Source: Glaciimonas sp. (GTDB taxonomy: Bacteria > Pseudomonadota > Gammaproteobacteria > Burkholderiales > Burkholderiaceae_D). Taken from it: a stretch of 64,000 nucleotides of DNA. A model generated the notes under the pieces. It worked only from the letters and a program-made list of their open reading frames with translations. It was not told the DNA's origin and did not search any database. Below, one piece after another: positions 9,447 to 19,369 of the stretch (the stretch's first letter is position 1; every line of letters starts with the position of its first letter). The position numbers were made by a program, and so were the translations under genes. The stretch is taken from contig JABBOY010000009.1 of assembly GCA_012927585.1 (NCBI GenBank), positions 1 through 64,000 of the forward strand. Direction: 5' to 3'.

Positions 9447-9506
9447 TGCAGGCCTCCGTGCCTGCATTGGGTGGCGGTACGAAAGGCGCAGGCACGGAGG
9501 CCTGCA
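9447..9506. repeat. Inverted repeat with 19-bp arms between VF530 and NYN genes
   Basis: The arm at 9447-9465 (TGCAGGCCTCCGTGCCTGC) recurs as its exact reverse complement at 9488-9506, separated by 22 nt. It begins five bases after the VF530 stop and ends upstream of the NYN ribosome site. No run of T follows on either strand, so a REP-like intergenic palindrome is more likely than a simple terminator. Confidence 0.75.
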
Positions 9507-9510
9507 CACC

Positions 9511-9732
9511 TTATTTTGTGTTCCGGCCAATATAAATTTCTTCCACCTGGGTTCTGGCCCACGGTGTCTTGCGCAGAAAAGTCAGGCTCGATTTGATGCT
9601 GGGGTCGCTCTTGAAGCAGCGTACATCGACCATGCGGGCCAAGCCGTCCCAGCCGTAGCGGGCCACCAGTTCGGTCAGCAGCACTTCCAGCGTGATGCCT
9701 TGCAGTGGATTATTGGATTGTGCTTTGCTCAT
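9511..9732 (-). CDS. VF530-family small DNA-binding protein (DUF2132)
   Basis: 73-residue protein with the VF530/DUF2132 family sequence, including [40 protein letters not shown] and [10 protein letters not shown]. The structure known for the family is a small helical DNA-binding fold with no established role. It lies 30 bp downstream of the radical SAM gene start-to-stop order on the same strand and upstream of the NYN gene. Confidence 0.9.
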   Translation of the reverse strand: MSKAQSNNPLQGITLEVLLTELVARYGWDGLARMVDVRCFKSDPSIKSSLTFLRKTPWARTQVEEIYIGRNTK

Positions 9733-9746
9733 GTCGTCGGTCTATA

Positions 9747-9770
9747 AATATTACTTGCAATATTACTTGC
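9747..9770. repeat. Two tandem 12-bp units
   Basis: AATATTACTTGC is repeated exactly twice and overlaps the stop codon of the YgiQ-type gene, so the second unit encodes its last residues. It is probably a short slippage duplication. Confidence 0.7.
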
Positions 9771-12051
9771 GCCCGCTGCGCTGGGTGTTTCTCTGCACGT
9801 TGCCGATGCTGCCGGCAGTTTTGCGCGGGGCGTGGCCGGCTGCCGATTTAGCGGGCGACGGCTTCCCCGGCAGCGCCGACGGGGCGACTGATTTGCCTTT
9901 GAATGCGGTTTTGCCGACAGCGGAACTGGTGGTTTGTCTGGCTATTTTGGCACTACCCAGTCCGCCGTCTTCCGACGACTGCCAAGCCGGGATCAGATGC
10001 CGTGGGCCGTTGCCGATCAGGTCGGTGCGCCCCATGCGTTTCAAGCCTTCGCGCAGGATCGGCCAGTTGGCTGGGTCATGAAAACGCAGAAAGGCTTTGT
10101 GTAATTTGCGGATCTGGCCGCTGCGCGCAGTTTCCACTATTTCCGAATCTTCACTCACCTTGTGCAGCGGGTTTTTGCGCGTGTGGTACATAGTGGTCGC
10201 CATCGCCATCGGGGTTGGCATGAAGGTCTGCACCTGATCCAGCTTGAAATCGTTTTTCTTCAGCCACAGCGCCAGATTAAGCATATCTTCATCGGTGGTG
10301 CCGGGATGGGCGGCGATGAAATACGGAATCAAATATTGCTTCTTGCCGGCTTCCCTGGAGAAACGGTCAAACATTTCCTTGAAGGTGTCGTAACTGCCGA
10401 TGCCGGGCTTCATCATTTTCGACAGCGTGTTTTGTTCGGTATGTTCCGGTGCAATTTTCAGCAGGCCGCCCACGTGATGGGTGACCAGTTCCTTCACGTA
10501 TTCGGGCGAACGGATTGCCAAGTCATAGCGCAGGCCGGAACTGATCAGCACTTTCTTGACGCCTGGAATCGCCCGCGCCTTGCGATACACCGAAATCAGC
10601 TTGCTATGATCGGTGCCGAGATTGGAGCAGATGGTCGGATACACGCACGATAAACGACGGCAGGATTCCTCGATGCTTTTATCCTTGCAGGCCAGCCGGT
10701 ACATATTCGCGGTCGGGCCGCCAAGGTCTGAAATGGTGCCGGTGAAACCCTTGGTCTTGTCGCGGATTTCTTCGATTTCGCGCAGGATCGACGGCTCGGA
10801 GCGGCTCTGGACAATGCGTCCTTCATGCTCGGTGATCGAGCAGAAAGTGCAGCCGCCGAAACAGCCGCGCATGATATTAATCGAGAATCGAATCATTTCC
10901 CAGGCCGGGATATGGGCGTTGCCGTAGCTCGGATGCGGGCCGCGTGCATACGGCATGCCGTAGACGCCGTCCATTTCATCCATCGCCAGCGGCAACGGTT
11001 GCGGATTGAGCCAGACATCGCGCTCGCCATGGCCTTGCACCAGCGCTCGTGCGTTGCCGGGGTTGGATTCCAGATGCAGGATGCGCGACGCGTGGGCGTA
11101 CAGTACCGGGTCGGCGCTGACTTGCTCATACGACGGTAGCCGGATCACGGTCTTGCTGCGCTGTTCTTTTTGCGCGGCCTGGCGCTCTTCACGCGACAGG
11201 ATCAGGATCGGCTTGACCACCGGCTCGGCGGCGCTGCTGCTGCCGCAGGATTCCTTTTCGGGTATTTCCGCATACGGGTTGATAGGCGGCTCGACGCGGC
11301 CCGGGGTATCGACCCGGGTCGAATTGGTCTCGCTCCAGTCGTGCGCCGGTAGCCAACCGCGCGGCACCATGAAGGCGGTGCCGCGCAGGTTGCGGATCGA
11401 TTTGATTGGCTCGCCGGCAGCGAGCCGGTGGGTCAGATCGACCAGCGCACGCTCGGCATTGCCGTACAGCAAAATATCGGCTTTGGAATCCGGCAACACC
11501 GATCGCTTGACCTTATCGCTCCAATAATCGTAATGCGCGATGCGGCGCAGGCTGGCCTCAATACTGCCGATCACGATGTTGGCATCCGAATAGGCTTCGC
11601 GCGCGCGCTGCGCATACACCACCACTGCGCGGTCGGGCCGCTTGTTCGGTTCGCCATTGGCGGTGTATGCATCTTCGGAGCGGATTTTGCGGTCGGCGGT
11701 ATACCGGTTGATCATCGAATCCATATTCCCTGCGGTGACGCCGAAATACAGATTTGGCCGGCCCAGCGCACGAAACGCATCGGCCGAATGCCAATCCGGC
11801 TGGCTGAGGATGCCGACCCGGAAGCCCTGCGCTTCCAGCAAGCGCCCAATGAGGGCCATGCCGAAACTGGGATGATCGATATAGGCGTCGCCGGTAATCA
11901 GGATCACGTCGCAGCTGTCCCAGCCCAACTTGTCCATCTCAGCGCGCGACATCGGCAAAAAAGGAGCGGCCGCATCCCGTTCCGAGCGTTTTTTTACGCT
12001 GGAGAACAGGTTGGTCGGAGCGTTGTGGGGAGCAATAGTAAGTGCGTTCAT
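9763..12051 (-). CDS. YgiQ-family radical SAM protein
   Basis: 762-residue cytoplasmic radical SAM enzyme of the YgiQ family, whose reaction is not known. The three cluster cysteines are in [11 protein letters not shown] (C397, C401, C404). The N-terminal third is the family's cobalamin-binding-like domain starting [20 protein letters not shown]. The C-terminus carries a long basic, low-complexity tail rich in Lys, Ser and Ala. The start [10 protein letters not shown] at 12051 fits the family better than the upstream in-frame codon at 12096, although no strong ribosome site is seen. Confidence 0.9.
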   Translation of the reverse strand: MNALTIAPHNAPTNLFSSVKKRSERDAAAPFLPMSRAEMDKLGWDSCDVILITGDAYIDHPSFGMALIGRLLEAQGFRVGILSQPDWHSADAFRALGRPNLYFGVTAGNMDSMINRYTADRKIRSEDAYTANGEPNKRPDRAVVVYAQRAREAYSDANIVIGSIEASLRRIAHYDYWSDKVKRSVLPDSKADILLYGNAERALVDLTHRLAAGEPIKSIRNLRGTAFMVPRGWLPAHDWSETNSTRVDTPGRVEPPINPYAEIPEKESCGSSSAAEPVVKPILILSREERQAAQKEQRSKTVIRLPSYEQVSADPVLYAHASRILHLESNPGNARALVQGHGERDVWLNPQPLPLAMDEMDGVYGMPYARGPHPSYGNAHIPAWEMIRFSINIMRGCFGGCTFCSITEHEGRIVQSRSEPSILREIEEIRDKTKGFTGTISDLGGPTANMYRLACKDKSIEESCRRLSCVYPTICSNLGTDHSKLISVYRKARAIPGVKKVLISSGLRYDLAIRSPEYVKELVTHHVGGLLKIAPEHTEQNTLSKMMKPGIGSYDTFKEMFDRFSREAGKKQYLIPYFIAAHPGTTDEDMLNLALWLKKNDFKLDQVQTFMPTPMAMATTMYHTRKNPLHKVSEDSEIVETARSGQIRKLHKAFLRFHDPANWPILREGLKRMGRTDLIGNGPRHLIPAWQSSEDGGLGSAKIARQTTSSAVGKTAFKGKSVAPSALPGKPSPAKSAAGHAPRKTAGSIGNVQRNTQRSGRK

Positions 12052-12111
12052 ATCGGCCGGATTGTACCGCAGGCATCTACGGCGCGCTGCGGGCACGACG
12101 GCATTGCGTGA

Positions 12112-12327
12112 CTAATAATGCGGCGGTCTTTCGTTGGCGCTATTGGCGCTATTGCCGTCCTGGTCGCTGGCCGGTTCCTTGATCAGTCGCGCCAGTGCCG
12201 CGCACAGGGATTCCAACTGGTCTAACTTTTGCTGCTGACGATATACCAGCGTATTCAATGTTTCGAGCAAGTCTTCCTGACGGGTAAGCTTGATTTCGAT
12301 TTCCATCAAGTGTGCTTCGGCGTTCAT
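12112..12327 (-). CDS. slyX: SlyX-family protein
   Basis: 71-residue protein with the coiled-coil SlyX pattern, starting with an acidic lead-in MEIEIKLTRQEDLLETLN and heptads of Leu and Gln, then a disordered Asn/Ser tail. Function is unknown in all species. The ATG at 12327 has GAGAAAGAGAA upstream and is preferred to the TTG two codons earlier. It lies 60 bp upstream of the YgiQ-type gene in the same direction. Confidence 0.88.
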   Translation of the reverse strand: MNAEAHLMEIEIKLTRQEDLLETLNTLVYRQQQKLDQLESLCAALARLIKEPASDQDGNSANSANERPPHY

Positions 12328-12375
12328 GCGCAATTCTCTTTCTCACTTAGGTACCGTATTATTACAGAATTATCG

Positions 12376-12440
12376 GGAGTATGCTTTAAAACAGTGCAAT
12401 TTCCGCATGTTTATAGTACGCAACTAAAATATACAAGATA
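12376..12440 (+). repeat. Dispersed CCGCAT-type repeat, copy 4
   Basis: GGAGTAT, exactly 20 nt, CCGCAT, 15 nt, then CTAAAATATAC, with a further GATACTGTATATACT behind it. It lies between the divergent slyX and oxidoreductase-like genes. Confidence 0.85.
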
Positions 12441-12543
12441 CTGTATATACTTCGCGCCAAAGCCGGCCGCCGGCTGCGCCGATTTTTCCGATCTGCGTTA
12501 ACATGATGGCCCATCCTCAGCCGATACACTAACCGAGCTCGCC

Positions 12544-12714
12544 ATGAACAAACCCATTGCCCCAGCGGACGGCGAATGCTGCGAAAACAGTTGCGATCCG
12601 TGCGTGTGGGATACCTATTATGCAGCGCTGCGAGCCTGGGAAGAACAGCAGACGGCGCTCACTGCCGCAGCCGAAGCGCATAACGCTAGTGCGAACATCA
12701 GCGCGCCAGCCTGA
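12544..12714 (+). CDS. Small oxidoreductase-like domain protein
   Basis: 56-residue protein MNKPIAPADGECCENSCDPC followed by VWDTYYAALRAWEE. The CC...C..CVW.Y pattern is that of the short oxidoreductase-like N-terminal domain (PF09791 family) common in proteobacteria and mitochondrial proteins. Its role is unknown; the four cysteines suggest metal or redox chemistry. The gene is shorter than usual ORF cut-offs and is easily missed. Its last 17 bases overlap the 3' end of the convergent uraD-allC gene. Confidence 0.82.
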   Translation: MNKPIAPADGECCENSCDPCVWDTYYAALRAWEEQQTALTAAAEAHNASANISAPA

Positions 12715-14470
12715 AAGAACGCAGAAAATCCAGAAAAATCTGCGCTGCAATCTCGGCATCGTCTGCGGTTATGGTCTCCAGCCGATTGTGGCTGATGCCG
12801 CCGTTGCCGCAACGCATGAACAGCATCGCGACATCGGTGATTTTGGCCAGCATCATCGCATCGTGGCCGGCGCCGGAAGGCAAGGTAATTGCAGGGATCC
12901 CGGCCCGCTCAACCGCTAGCGCCAATTGGAGCATCAGCCACGGCGCACACGGCGCGGCGGCAGAAACTTCGACCCGTTCCAGCGCAACGTCGATGTTGCG
13001 CTGCGCGCAGATCGCGGCTATTTGCTGAAGCACGTCAGCCGCTGCTGCGTCGCGGGTGGCATCATCGGCGGCGCGAATATCCAGCGATAAATTGCAGGTT
13101 CCCGCAATCACATTGATCGAGCCGTGCGGCACTTGCAACTGGCCGACCGTGCCTACCAGCGTCGGCGCCTGGCTGCAACGCTGCTCGACCAACAGAATGA
13201 TTTCGGCCGCCGCTGCCGCCGCGTCGCGGCGCATCGTCATCGGTGTAGTGCCGGAATGGCCAGCCACCCCAGTCAACACAATCTGGTAGCGCAGCGAACC
13301 GGCAATCGAGCTCACGATTCCGACCGGCATATCGCGCCCGAGCAAGACCGGGCCTTGCTCAATATGGATTTCGATAAAACCCAACAAATCGGACGACTGG
13401 TACGCGCAAGCAGCAATTCGCTCCGGCGCGGGGTCATGGCCAGCCGCAATTAACGCGGCGCGCATGGTCATGCCGTCGGCGTCAACCTGTTCCAGCAACA
13501 CCGGACTGAACTCGCCGATGACGGCGTTACTGCCGAGAAAAGTGCTCTTAAAGCGCACTCCTTCCTCTTCCGCAAAGCCGATTATTTCCACATGAAAAGG
13601 TAGTTTTTCGCCGCGTTCATGTAACTGTCGCAGGACAGCAATCGGCACCAGAATGCCGATCCGTCCGTCATATTTTCCGCCATTCCTGACGGTGTCGTAA
13701 TGCGAACCGGTGAGTAGCGTTTTGGCGTGCGGGTCGTCGCACCGATAGCGCCCTACGACATTGCCGACTGCGTCGATTTCGGTCTGCAGACCGGCGTTGC
13801 GCATCCACTCAGCCAGTTGAGCGGCGGTATTGCGGTGCGCTGGCGTCATGAACGCGCAAGTCAGGCCGTCTTCAACATCGCTCCAAAGCGCCAGTGCATC
13901 GGCCCAGGCCAGGATGGTGTGACCGAATTCCAGCGTATGGCCGAGCAAATCATGTAAGCGCAGTTCGGCAATACGGCCGATCTGGCGCAGGCATTCGGCC
14001 AGCTCGTCGGCGCGCCGATTGCGCAACCGGCGCTTGAAGATTGCGATAATCGCTTGCCGCGACAGCCCGAATCCGTCCGGCCCCTTGACCGCGACGATGA
14101 ACGGAAAGCTGAATTTGGCGTGGTAATCGGCATTCAGTTGTTGCAGCGCGGCCAACTCTGCCGGGCTGCAATGATTCAGGCCAGCCCTGGCTTGCTCGCT
14201 GCGCGACTCCGCGGTCAGAGAATCGGCTAGCGCCACTTTGCCGGCCAACTCCGGGTGGGCGCGGATCAGGCCCAGTTGTTCGGCTTCGCTGGCGTTTCTC
14301 ACCACCTCTTGCAACGCCAGTTTCAGCGCCGCCAGCGTGGCAAAAGGCCGCTGCGCCGCCGCCAGTTGCGCTACCCACGGCGAATGCTCGTAGATACCTT
14401 TCAACGCCGATACAAAGCTGGCGGCGTCGCAGGTGTTGAGTTGGGCCAGAGTAACTGTCATTGGCTGCAT
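12698..14470 (-). CDS. Fused OHCU decarboxylase (UraD) - allantoate amidohydrolase (AllC)
   Basis: 590-residue two-domain enzyme of purine degradation. Residues 1 to about 170 form the UraD domain, with catalytic-region signature AHPELAGK around H72; it decarboxylates OHCU to S-allantoin. From about 175 onward there is an M20-type Zn-dependent amidase of the allantoate amidohydrolase family, with metal motifs LLTGSHYDTV, KYDGRIG, GFAEEEGVRF and SGAGHDAMML. The ATG directly follows the puuE stop with GGGAG eight bases upstream, so the genes are co-translated. The fusion pairs steps that are separated by allantoinase, the product of the adjacent gene. Confidence 0.93.
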   Translation of the reverse strand: MQPMTVTLAQLNTCDAASFVSALKGIYEHSPWVAQLAAAQRPFATLAALKLALQEVVRNASEAEQLGLIRAHPELAGKVALADSLTAESRSEQARAGLNHCSPAELAALQQLNADYHAKFSFPFIVAVKGPDGFGLSRQAIIAIFKRRLRNRRADELAECLRQIGRIAELRLHDLLGHTLEFGHTILAWADALALWSDVEDGLTCAFMTPAHRNTAAQLAEWMRNAGLQTEIDAVGNVVGRYRCDDPHAKTLLTGSHYDTVRNGGKYDGRIGILVPIAVLRQLHERGEKLPFHVEIIGFAEEEGVRFKSTFLGSNAVIGEFSPVLLEQVDADGMTMRAALIAAGHDPAPERIAACAYQSSDLLGFIEIHIEQGPVLLGRDMPVGIVSSIAGSLRYQIVLTGVAGHSGTTPMTMRRDAAAAAAEIILLVEQRCSQAPTLVGTVGQLQVPHGSINVIAGTCNLSLDIRAADDATRDAAAADVLQQIAAICAQRNIDVALERVEVSAAAPCAPWLMLQLALAVERAGIPAITLPSGAGHDAMMLAKITDVAMLFMRCGNGGISHNRLETITADDAEIAAQIFLDFLRSFRLAR

Positions 14471-15439
14471 CTATTTACTCCCTTGTTCGCAAAACGGATG
14501 CACTGTGCGCCAATGCTGGGCGATATCGGCCCGGCGCGCAATCCAGACCTGGTCATGCGACTGTGCATAATCCAGAAAACGTGCCAGCGCCGCGCTACGC
14601 CCCGGATGCCCGATGATGCGGCAATGCAAGCCGATCGATAGCATCTTTGGCCGGTTCAGCCCGGCCGGGTCGCCTTCCGCATACAGCACATCGAAGGCAT
14701 CTTTCAGGTAATCGAAAAATTGCGTGCCGGAATTGAAGCCTTGCATTGCAGTGAAACGCATGTCGTTGTTATCGAGCGTATACGGCACCACCAAATGTGG
14801 CTTGCCGGCGGGCTTTCCATCGGCATCCGTGATGGCGACTTGCTGCCAGAACGGCAGGTCGTCGCCGTAGTAATCCGAGTCGTAGCAGAAGCCGCCGTGC
14901 TCGACCACCAGCTTACGGGTATTGGGCGAATCGCGTCCGGTGTACCAGCCGGTTGGCGCGGCCCCGGTCAATTCGGTGATTATTTGCACCGCTTCCTGCA
15001 TGTGGGCGCGTTCGGTCGCTTCATCGATTTGCTGGTAGCTGATCCAGCGCAGGCCGTGACAGGCGATTTCGTGGCCTAGCGATTGGAACGCGGCGACGGC
15101 TTCTGGATTGCGCTGCAGCGCCATTGCCACTGCAAAAACTGTCAACGGTAACCGGCGCTCTTCAAACAGGCGCAATACCCGCCACAAGCCGGCGCGCGAA
15201 CCGTATTCGTAGAGCGACTCCATGCTCATGTGGCGCATCGCGAATGCTTGCGCGCCAATGATTTCAGACAGGAAAGTTTCGGACGCCATATCACCGTGTA
15301 GCACGCAGTTTTCGGAGCCTTCTTCATAATTCAGCACGAATTGCAGCGCCAGTCGCGCGCCATGCGGCCATTGCGCATGCGGCGGTGTGCGCCCATAACC
15401 GGCCAGGTCGCGGGGATAGTTTGCAGCAGTGTCGGTCAT
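14471..15439 (-). CDS. puuE: Allantoinase, PuuE type
   Basis: 322-residue metal-independent allantoinase of the polysaccharide-deacetylase fold. It opens RDLAGYGRTPPHAQWP and contains LQFVLNYEEGSE and EIACHGLRWISYQ, the family signatures. It hydrolyses allantoin to allantoate, linking the UraD and AllC halves of the downstream fusion. The ATG at 15439 has GAGAGGTG upstream; an upstream in-frame start at 15463 is less likely. It is divergent from uraH. Confidence 0.92.
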   Translation of the reverse strand: MTDTAANYPRDLAGYGRTPPHAQWPHGARLALQFVLNYEEGSENCVLHGDMASETFLSEIIGAQAFAMRHMSMESLYEYGSRAGLWRVLRLFEERRLPLTVFAVAMALQRNPEAVAAFQSLGHEIACHGLRWISYQQIDEATERAHMQEAVQIITELTGAAPTGWYTGRDSPNTRKLVVEHGGFCYDSDYYGDDLPFWQQVAITDADGKPAGKPHLVVPYTLDNNDMRFTAMQGFNSGTQFFDYLKDAFDVLYAEGDPAGLNRPKMLSIGLHCRIIGHPGRSAALARFLDYAQSHDQVWIARRADIAQHWRTVHPFCEQGSK

Positions 15440-15564
15440 GCGCCACCTCTCGGGTTGTAACAAGTATGATTGATGCAGCAGCTTGATTAGCAGGAAGTGT
15501 ATATCCGCTGTACCGACTGGGTTATATGATTTCTCGCATTACCGTTCCGAGATAAGGGATCACT

Positions 15565-15918
15565 ATGGGAAAGCTCACCACGCATGTGCTCGATGTAGCG
15601 CAGGGCAAACCTGGCATCGGGGTCAGAATCGAATTGTATGCAGTCCACAATGGCGACAGAATTCTGCTCAAAACCGTTGTCACTAATCAAGACGGCCGCT
15701 GCGATGCGGCGCTGCTGGAAAATGGCGCGCTGTACAGCGGCCAGTTTGAACTGGTGTTTTTCGCCGGCGATTATTTCGATTTGCAGGGTGTGCCATTGCC
15801 AAACCCGAAATTCATCGACCGGGTTTGCATCGCCTTTGGCATCGCCGACCCTAATCAGAATTATCACGTGCCGCTGCTCGTGTCGCCTTGGGCGTATTCG
15901 ACTTATCGCGGTAGTTGA
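15565..15918 (+). CDS. uraH: 5-hydroxyisourate hydrolase
   Basis: 117-residue transthyretin-like protein that hydrolyses 5-hydroxyisourate to OHCU, the substrate of UraD. The N-terminal TTHVLDVAQGKPG, internal RIELYAVHNGDR and C-terminal YRGS are the family marks and hold the catalytic His, Arg and terminal tetrapeptide. AAGGGA precedes the ATG. It is divergent from puuE and completes the urate-degradation set; no urate oxidase gene is visible here. Confidence 0.94.
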   Translation: MGKLTTHVLDVAQGKPGIGVRIELYAVHNGDRILLKTVVTNQDGRCDAALLENGALYSGQFELVFFAGDYFDLQGVPLPNPKFIDRVCIAFGIADPNQNYHVPLLVSPWAYSTYRGS

Positions 15919-16032
15919 TGCTCTATCTGATAGACATAAACAATCAAGCATATATATTTAATTAATTTTACAAATGATGGTGGATCGATTTATGATGATC
16001 GCTCATTATTTCAACCCGTAAAGGAAGTCACC

Positions 16033-16596
16033 ATGTCTTTAATTAACACTGAAATTAAACCGTTCAAGGCAACTGCTTTTCACAATGGCAAATTCGTTCC
16101 AGTAACCAGTGAAGACCTGAAGGGCAAATGGTCGGTATTTGTGTTTTACCCAGCCGACTTCACATTTGTTTGCCCAACTGAATTGGGCGATCTGGCGGAC
16201 AACTATGCAGAATTCAAGAAACTGGGCGTCGAAATCTACAGCGTTTCAACCGACACGCACTTCGCGCACAAAGCTTGGCACGATACTTCCGACACCATCA
16301 GCAAGATCACCTACCCAATGCTGGGCGACCCAACCTTGGCACTGGCACGCAATTTTGAAGTGCTGATTGAAGAAGAAGGCTTGGCATTGCGCGGTACTTT
16401 CGTTATCAACCCAGAAGGCCAGATCAAAGTCATGGAAGTGCATGACAACGGCATCGGTCGTGACGCCAAGGAATTGCTGCGTAAAGTACAAGCAGCGCAG
16501 TACGTTGCTGCCCATCCAAATGAAGTATGCCCTGCAAAGTGGACGCCAGGTGCCGCGACATTGACGCCATCGCTGGATCTGATCGGCAAAATTTAA
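16033..16596 (+). CDS. ahpC: Alkyl hydroperoxide reductase, peroxiredoxin subunit
   Basis: 187-residue typical two-Cys peroxiredoxin that reduces hydrogen peroxide and organic peroxides. The peroxidatic cysteine C47 is in FTFVCPTE and the resolving cysteine C166 is in NEVCPAKW, both intact. AAAGGAAG precedes the ATG. Its reductase AhpF follows 116 bp downstream, with a palindromic repeat between them. Confidence 0.97.
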   Translation: MSLINTEIKPFKATAFHNGKFVPVTSEDLKGKWSVFVFYPADFTFVCPTELGDLADNYAEFKKLGVEIYSVSTDTHFAHKAWHDTSDTISKITYPMLGDPTLALARNFEVLIEEEGLALRGTFVINPEGQIKVMEVHDNGIGRDAKELLRKVQAAQYVAAHPNEVCPAKWTPGAATLTPSLDLIGKI

Positions 16597-16611
16597 TCAG
16601 TTGCATAGTGC

Positions 16612-16672
16612 CGTAGGATGGATGCGACCCATCGTTTGTTGAACTGACAAGATGACTTGAATCCATCCTACG
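16612..16672. repeat. Palindromic repeat between ahpC and ahpF
   Basis: CGTAGGATGGAT at 16612-16623 is matched by its exact reverse complement ATCCATCCTACG at 16661-16672, 37 nt apart. GTAGGATGG-type palindromes are common dispersed intergenic elements in proteobacteria. Here it could fold in the mRNA and lower ahpF relative to ahpC; that effect is inference. Confidence 0.75.
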
Positions 16673-16712
16673 CAGCATCACCCGAATCACCGTACTGAAA
16701 TATGAGGCAATC

Positions 16713-18269
16713 ATGCTAGATACCAATCTCAAAACCCAGTTGCAGACTTATCTGGAAAAAGTGACGCAGCCAATCGAACTGGTTGCCTCCCTCGACACCA
16801 GTGAGCCATCGCGCGAAATGCAGTCGCTGCTGCAGGAAATCACGTCTTTATCCGACAAAATCAGCCTGATCGAACGTTTTGATGACGCCGAGCGCAAGCC
16901 GTCGTTTTCGATTAACCGCGCTGGCGCCAACATCGGCATCCGCTTTGCCGCTATTCCGATGGGGCACGAATTTACTTCCCTGGTATTGGCATTGCTGCAG
17001 GCTGGCGGCCACCCGCCCAAAGTCGAGGCCGATGTCATCCAACAAATTACCGCCCTCGATGGCGATTATCAGTTTGAAACCTATGTTTCCCTGACCTGCC
17101 AGAACTGCCCCGAAGTGGTGCAATCGCTGAACCTGATGGCGGTGCTGAACCCGCGTGTGCGCTCCGTGGTGATTGACGGTGCATTGTTCCAGGATGAAGT
17201 CGAGAAACGCGAAATCATGGCAGTACCGACTATTTATCTGAATGGCAAAGTATTCGACCAGGGCCGTCTTGGTGTCGAAGAAATCCTCGCCAAGCTCGAT
17301 ACCGGCTCGGCCGACCGCGATGCTGAAAAAATCAACGCCAAAGAACCGTTTGACATGTTGATCGTCGGCGGCGGGCCAGCCGGCGCTGCTGCCGCAGTTT
17401 ATGCGGCGCGCAAAGGTATTCGCACTGGCGTGGTAGCCGAACGTTTCGGCGGCCAAGTGCTGGACACAATGGCCATCGAGAATTACATTTCGGTACCGGA
17501 AACTGAAGGCCCGCGCTTTGCCGCCGATCTGGAACGTCATGTACGCAGCTACGATGTCGATATCATCAATTTGCAGCGCGCCGAAAAACTGGTCGCAGGC
17601 GATGTGATCGAAATCAGACTGGCCAGCGGCGCGGTGCTCAAGGCCAGATCGGTGGTACTCGCCACCGGTGCGCGCTGGCGCAAAATTAACGTGCCTGGCG
17701 AGCAGGAATACCTGAACCGCGGCGTGGCTTATTGCCCGCATTGCGATGGCCCCCTGTTCAAAGGCAAACGGGTGGCGGTGATCGGCGGCGGCAATTCCGG
17801 CGTCGAAGCTGCAATCGATCTGGCAGGATTGGTCAGCCATGTGACTTTGCTGGAATTCGGCGCCGAATTGCGCGCCGATGCAGTATTGCAACGTAAGCTG
17901 CTTAGCTTGCCGAATGTCACCGTCATCACCAGTGCCCAGACCACGGAAGTGCACGGCGATGGCAAAAAAGTCACCAGCCTGAGCTACAAGGATTTGACTT
18001 CCGATGCGCTCAAACAAGTCGAGTTGGAAGGTATTTTTGTGCAAATTGGGCTGGTGCCCAATACTGAGTGGCTCAAAGGCACGATTGCGTTGACACGGCA
18101 CGGCGAGATCGAAGTCGATGCGCGTGGTCAGACTTCGATTCCCGGCGTCTTCGCGGCTGGCGACGTCACCACCGTACCATTCAAGCAAATCGTGATTGCG
18201 GCAGGCGAAGGTTCCAAGGCAGCACTAAGCGCGTTTGATCATTTGATTCGATCCTCGGCGCCGGCTTAA
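16713..18269 (+). CDS. ahpF: Alkyl hydroperoxide reductase, flavoprotein subunit F
   Basis: 518-residue NADH-dependent disulfide reductase that regenerates AhpC. The N-terminal double-thioredoxin domain has the redox pair C129/C132 (CQNC). The thioredoxin-reductase part has the FAD motif GGGPAG at 219-224 and the redox pair C341/C344 (CPHC). Length and order of domains are normal. A terminator follows 23 bp after the stop. Confidence 0.97.
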   Translation: MLDTNLKTQLQTYLEKVTQPIELVASLDTSEPSREMQSLLQEITSLSDKISLIERFDDAERKPSFSINRAGANIGIRFAAIPMGHEFTSLVLALLQAGGHPPKVEADVIQQITALDGDYQFETYVSLTCQNCPEVVQSLNLMAVLNPRVRSVVIDGALFQDEVEKREIMAVPTIYLNGKVFDQGRLGVEEILAKLDTGSADRDAEKINAKEPFDMLIVGGGPAGAAAAVYAARKGIRTGVVAERFGGQVLDTMAIENYISVPETEGPRFAADLERHVRSYDVDIINLQRAEKLVAGDVIEIRLASGAVLKARSVVLATGARWRKINVPGEQEYLNRGVAYCPHCDGPLFKGKRVAVIGGGNSGVEAAIDLAGLVSHVTLLEFGAELRADAVLQRKLLSLPNVTVITSAQTTEVHGDGKKVTSLSYKDLTSDALKQVELEGIFVQIGLVPNTEWLKGTIALTRHGEIEVDARGQTSIPGVFAAGDVTTVPFKQIVIAAGEGSKAALSAFDHLIRSSAPA

Positions 18270-18292
18270 TCCCAACTGCCGTTCAGTTAGTC

Positions 18293-18336
18293 AAAAAAAC
18301 CGGAACAACGCAAAGTGCGCTGTTCCGGTTTTTTTG
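18293..18336 (+). terminator. Rho-independent terminator after ahpF
   Basis: AAAAAACCGGAACAACGC folds with GCGCTGTTCCGGTTTTTTT around a short AAAGT loop. It is a strong GC stem with a long T tract. Confidence 0.9.
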
Positions 18337-18348
18337 AGCCCTGTCATT

Positions 18349-18380
18349 ACCGCATATATTCATGGTAATTTAAAAAAATA
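18349..18380 (+). repeat. Partial copy of the dispersed CCGCAT-type repeat
   Basis: CCGCAT is followed by 14 nt and TTAAAAAAATA, matching the right half of the repeat. The left GTAT box and its 20-nt spacer are missing; the ahpF terminator occupies that place. Confidence 0.5.
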
Positions 18381-18529
18381 ATCGTATGTACAGTTGACAA
18401 AAAACGTATCAGAGGTTTGCAGGAATGCAAAATCCAGCTAAGCAGAGCAATATGTTAAAAAATGAAACATCCTGTCCGGCATCCAATCCGGCAAGTCAAA
18501 ATGCGTATTTCAATTAGAAAGGTTTCGCC

Positions 18530-19195
18530 ATGCGTACACAATTCACTCTTTCTGCATTAATTTCGGCCCTGGCATTAACTGGTTGCGCCAATATGCCGGA
18601 GATGTCCAATACTCAGCGCGGTACTGCGACCGGTGCCGGCATGGGCGCATTGGCAGGCGCAGTAATTGGAGCCGCAACCGGCGGTGGCGGTGGACGGCGT
18701 ACCGCAGCCGGCGCAGCTATTGGCGGACTGGCGGGCGCAGCCGCCGGTAACATTTGGTCGAACCGGATGGAAAACCAGAAGCGTGCAATGGAACAAGCCA
18801 CCGCCGGCACCGGCGTACAGGTCAGCCAAACTGCCGACAATCGCCTGAAGCTGGATATCCCCAGTGACATTTCATTCAACATTGGCAAGTCCGATATTGC
18901 ACCGAATTTCCGTTCAGTACTGGACCGCTTCGCCTCCAGTCTGAATGAAAATTCCGGCACCAGCGTGACGATCATCGGCCACACCGATAGCACCGGCTCA
19001 GACGCAATCAACATGCCCTTGTCACACGACCGTGCAGCGCGCACGCGCGATTATCTGGCGGCCCGTGGTGTAGCGGCCAATCGTTTTATCGTCGAAGGCC
19101 GCGGCCCGCATGAGCCGTTGGTATCGAACGATACAGCAGCCAACCGGGCAAGAAACCGCCGGGTCGAGATTTTCGTGGCGGAGCAAGGACGCTAA
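18530..19195 (+). CDS. OmpA-family outer-membrane lipoprotein with glycine zipper
   Basis: 221-residue protein. A lipoprotein signal ends in LTGC with the lipidated cysteine at residue 19. A Gly/Ala-rich zipper (about 32-75) follows, then an OmpA C-terminal peptidoglycan-binding domain (about 110-221) with IIGHTDSTGSDAINMPLSHD and a terminal NRARNRRVEI. The layout matches YiaD-type lipoproteins that tether the outer membrane to the cell wall. It is a single gene ending in a bidirectional terminator. Confidence 0.9.
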   Translation: MRTQFTLSALISALALTGCANMPEMSNTQRGTATGAGMGALAGAVIGAATGGGGGRRTAAGAAIGGLAGAAAGNIWSNRMENQKRAMEQATAGTGVQVSQTADNRLKLDIPSDISFNIGKSDIAPNFRSVLDRFASSLNENSGTSVTIIGHTDSTGSDAINMPLSHDRAARTRDYLAARGVAANRFIVEGRGPHEPLVSNDTAANRARNRRVEIFVAEQGR

Positions 19196-19298
19196 CAGCA
19201 AGTCTGATCCAGGCTCTTGTTGTGTTCAATTCAAAAAAGCCGCACATTATCTTGGCCTCTTTTATCGCGGCCTCTTATTTGCAAACCTGATCTTTAAA

Positions 19299-19358
19299 AA
19301 GCAAGACAACAAAAAAGCCGGTCAATGACAATTGACCGGCTTTTTTGTTGTCTTGCTT
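19299..19358. terminator. Perfect 28-bp bidirectional terminator
   Basis: The arm at 19299-19326 is an exact reverse complement of 19331-19358 with a 4-nt loop. Each arm contains GCCGGTCAAT with A6/T6 tracts, so both strands get a GC stem followed by T residues. It lies between the convergent OmpA-like and cytochrome genes. Confidence 0.93.
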
Positions 19359-19369
19359 CCTTACTGAAT

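Noticed and set aside
15919-16032. OxyR site upstream of ahpC
   Set aside because: Some ATAG/CTAT elements occur but not with the spacing of an OxyR site, so no claim is made.
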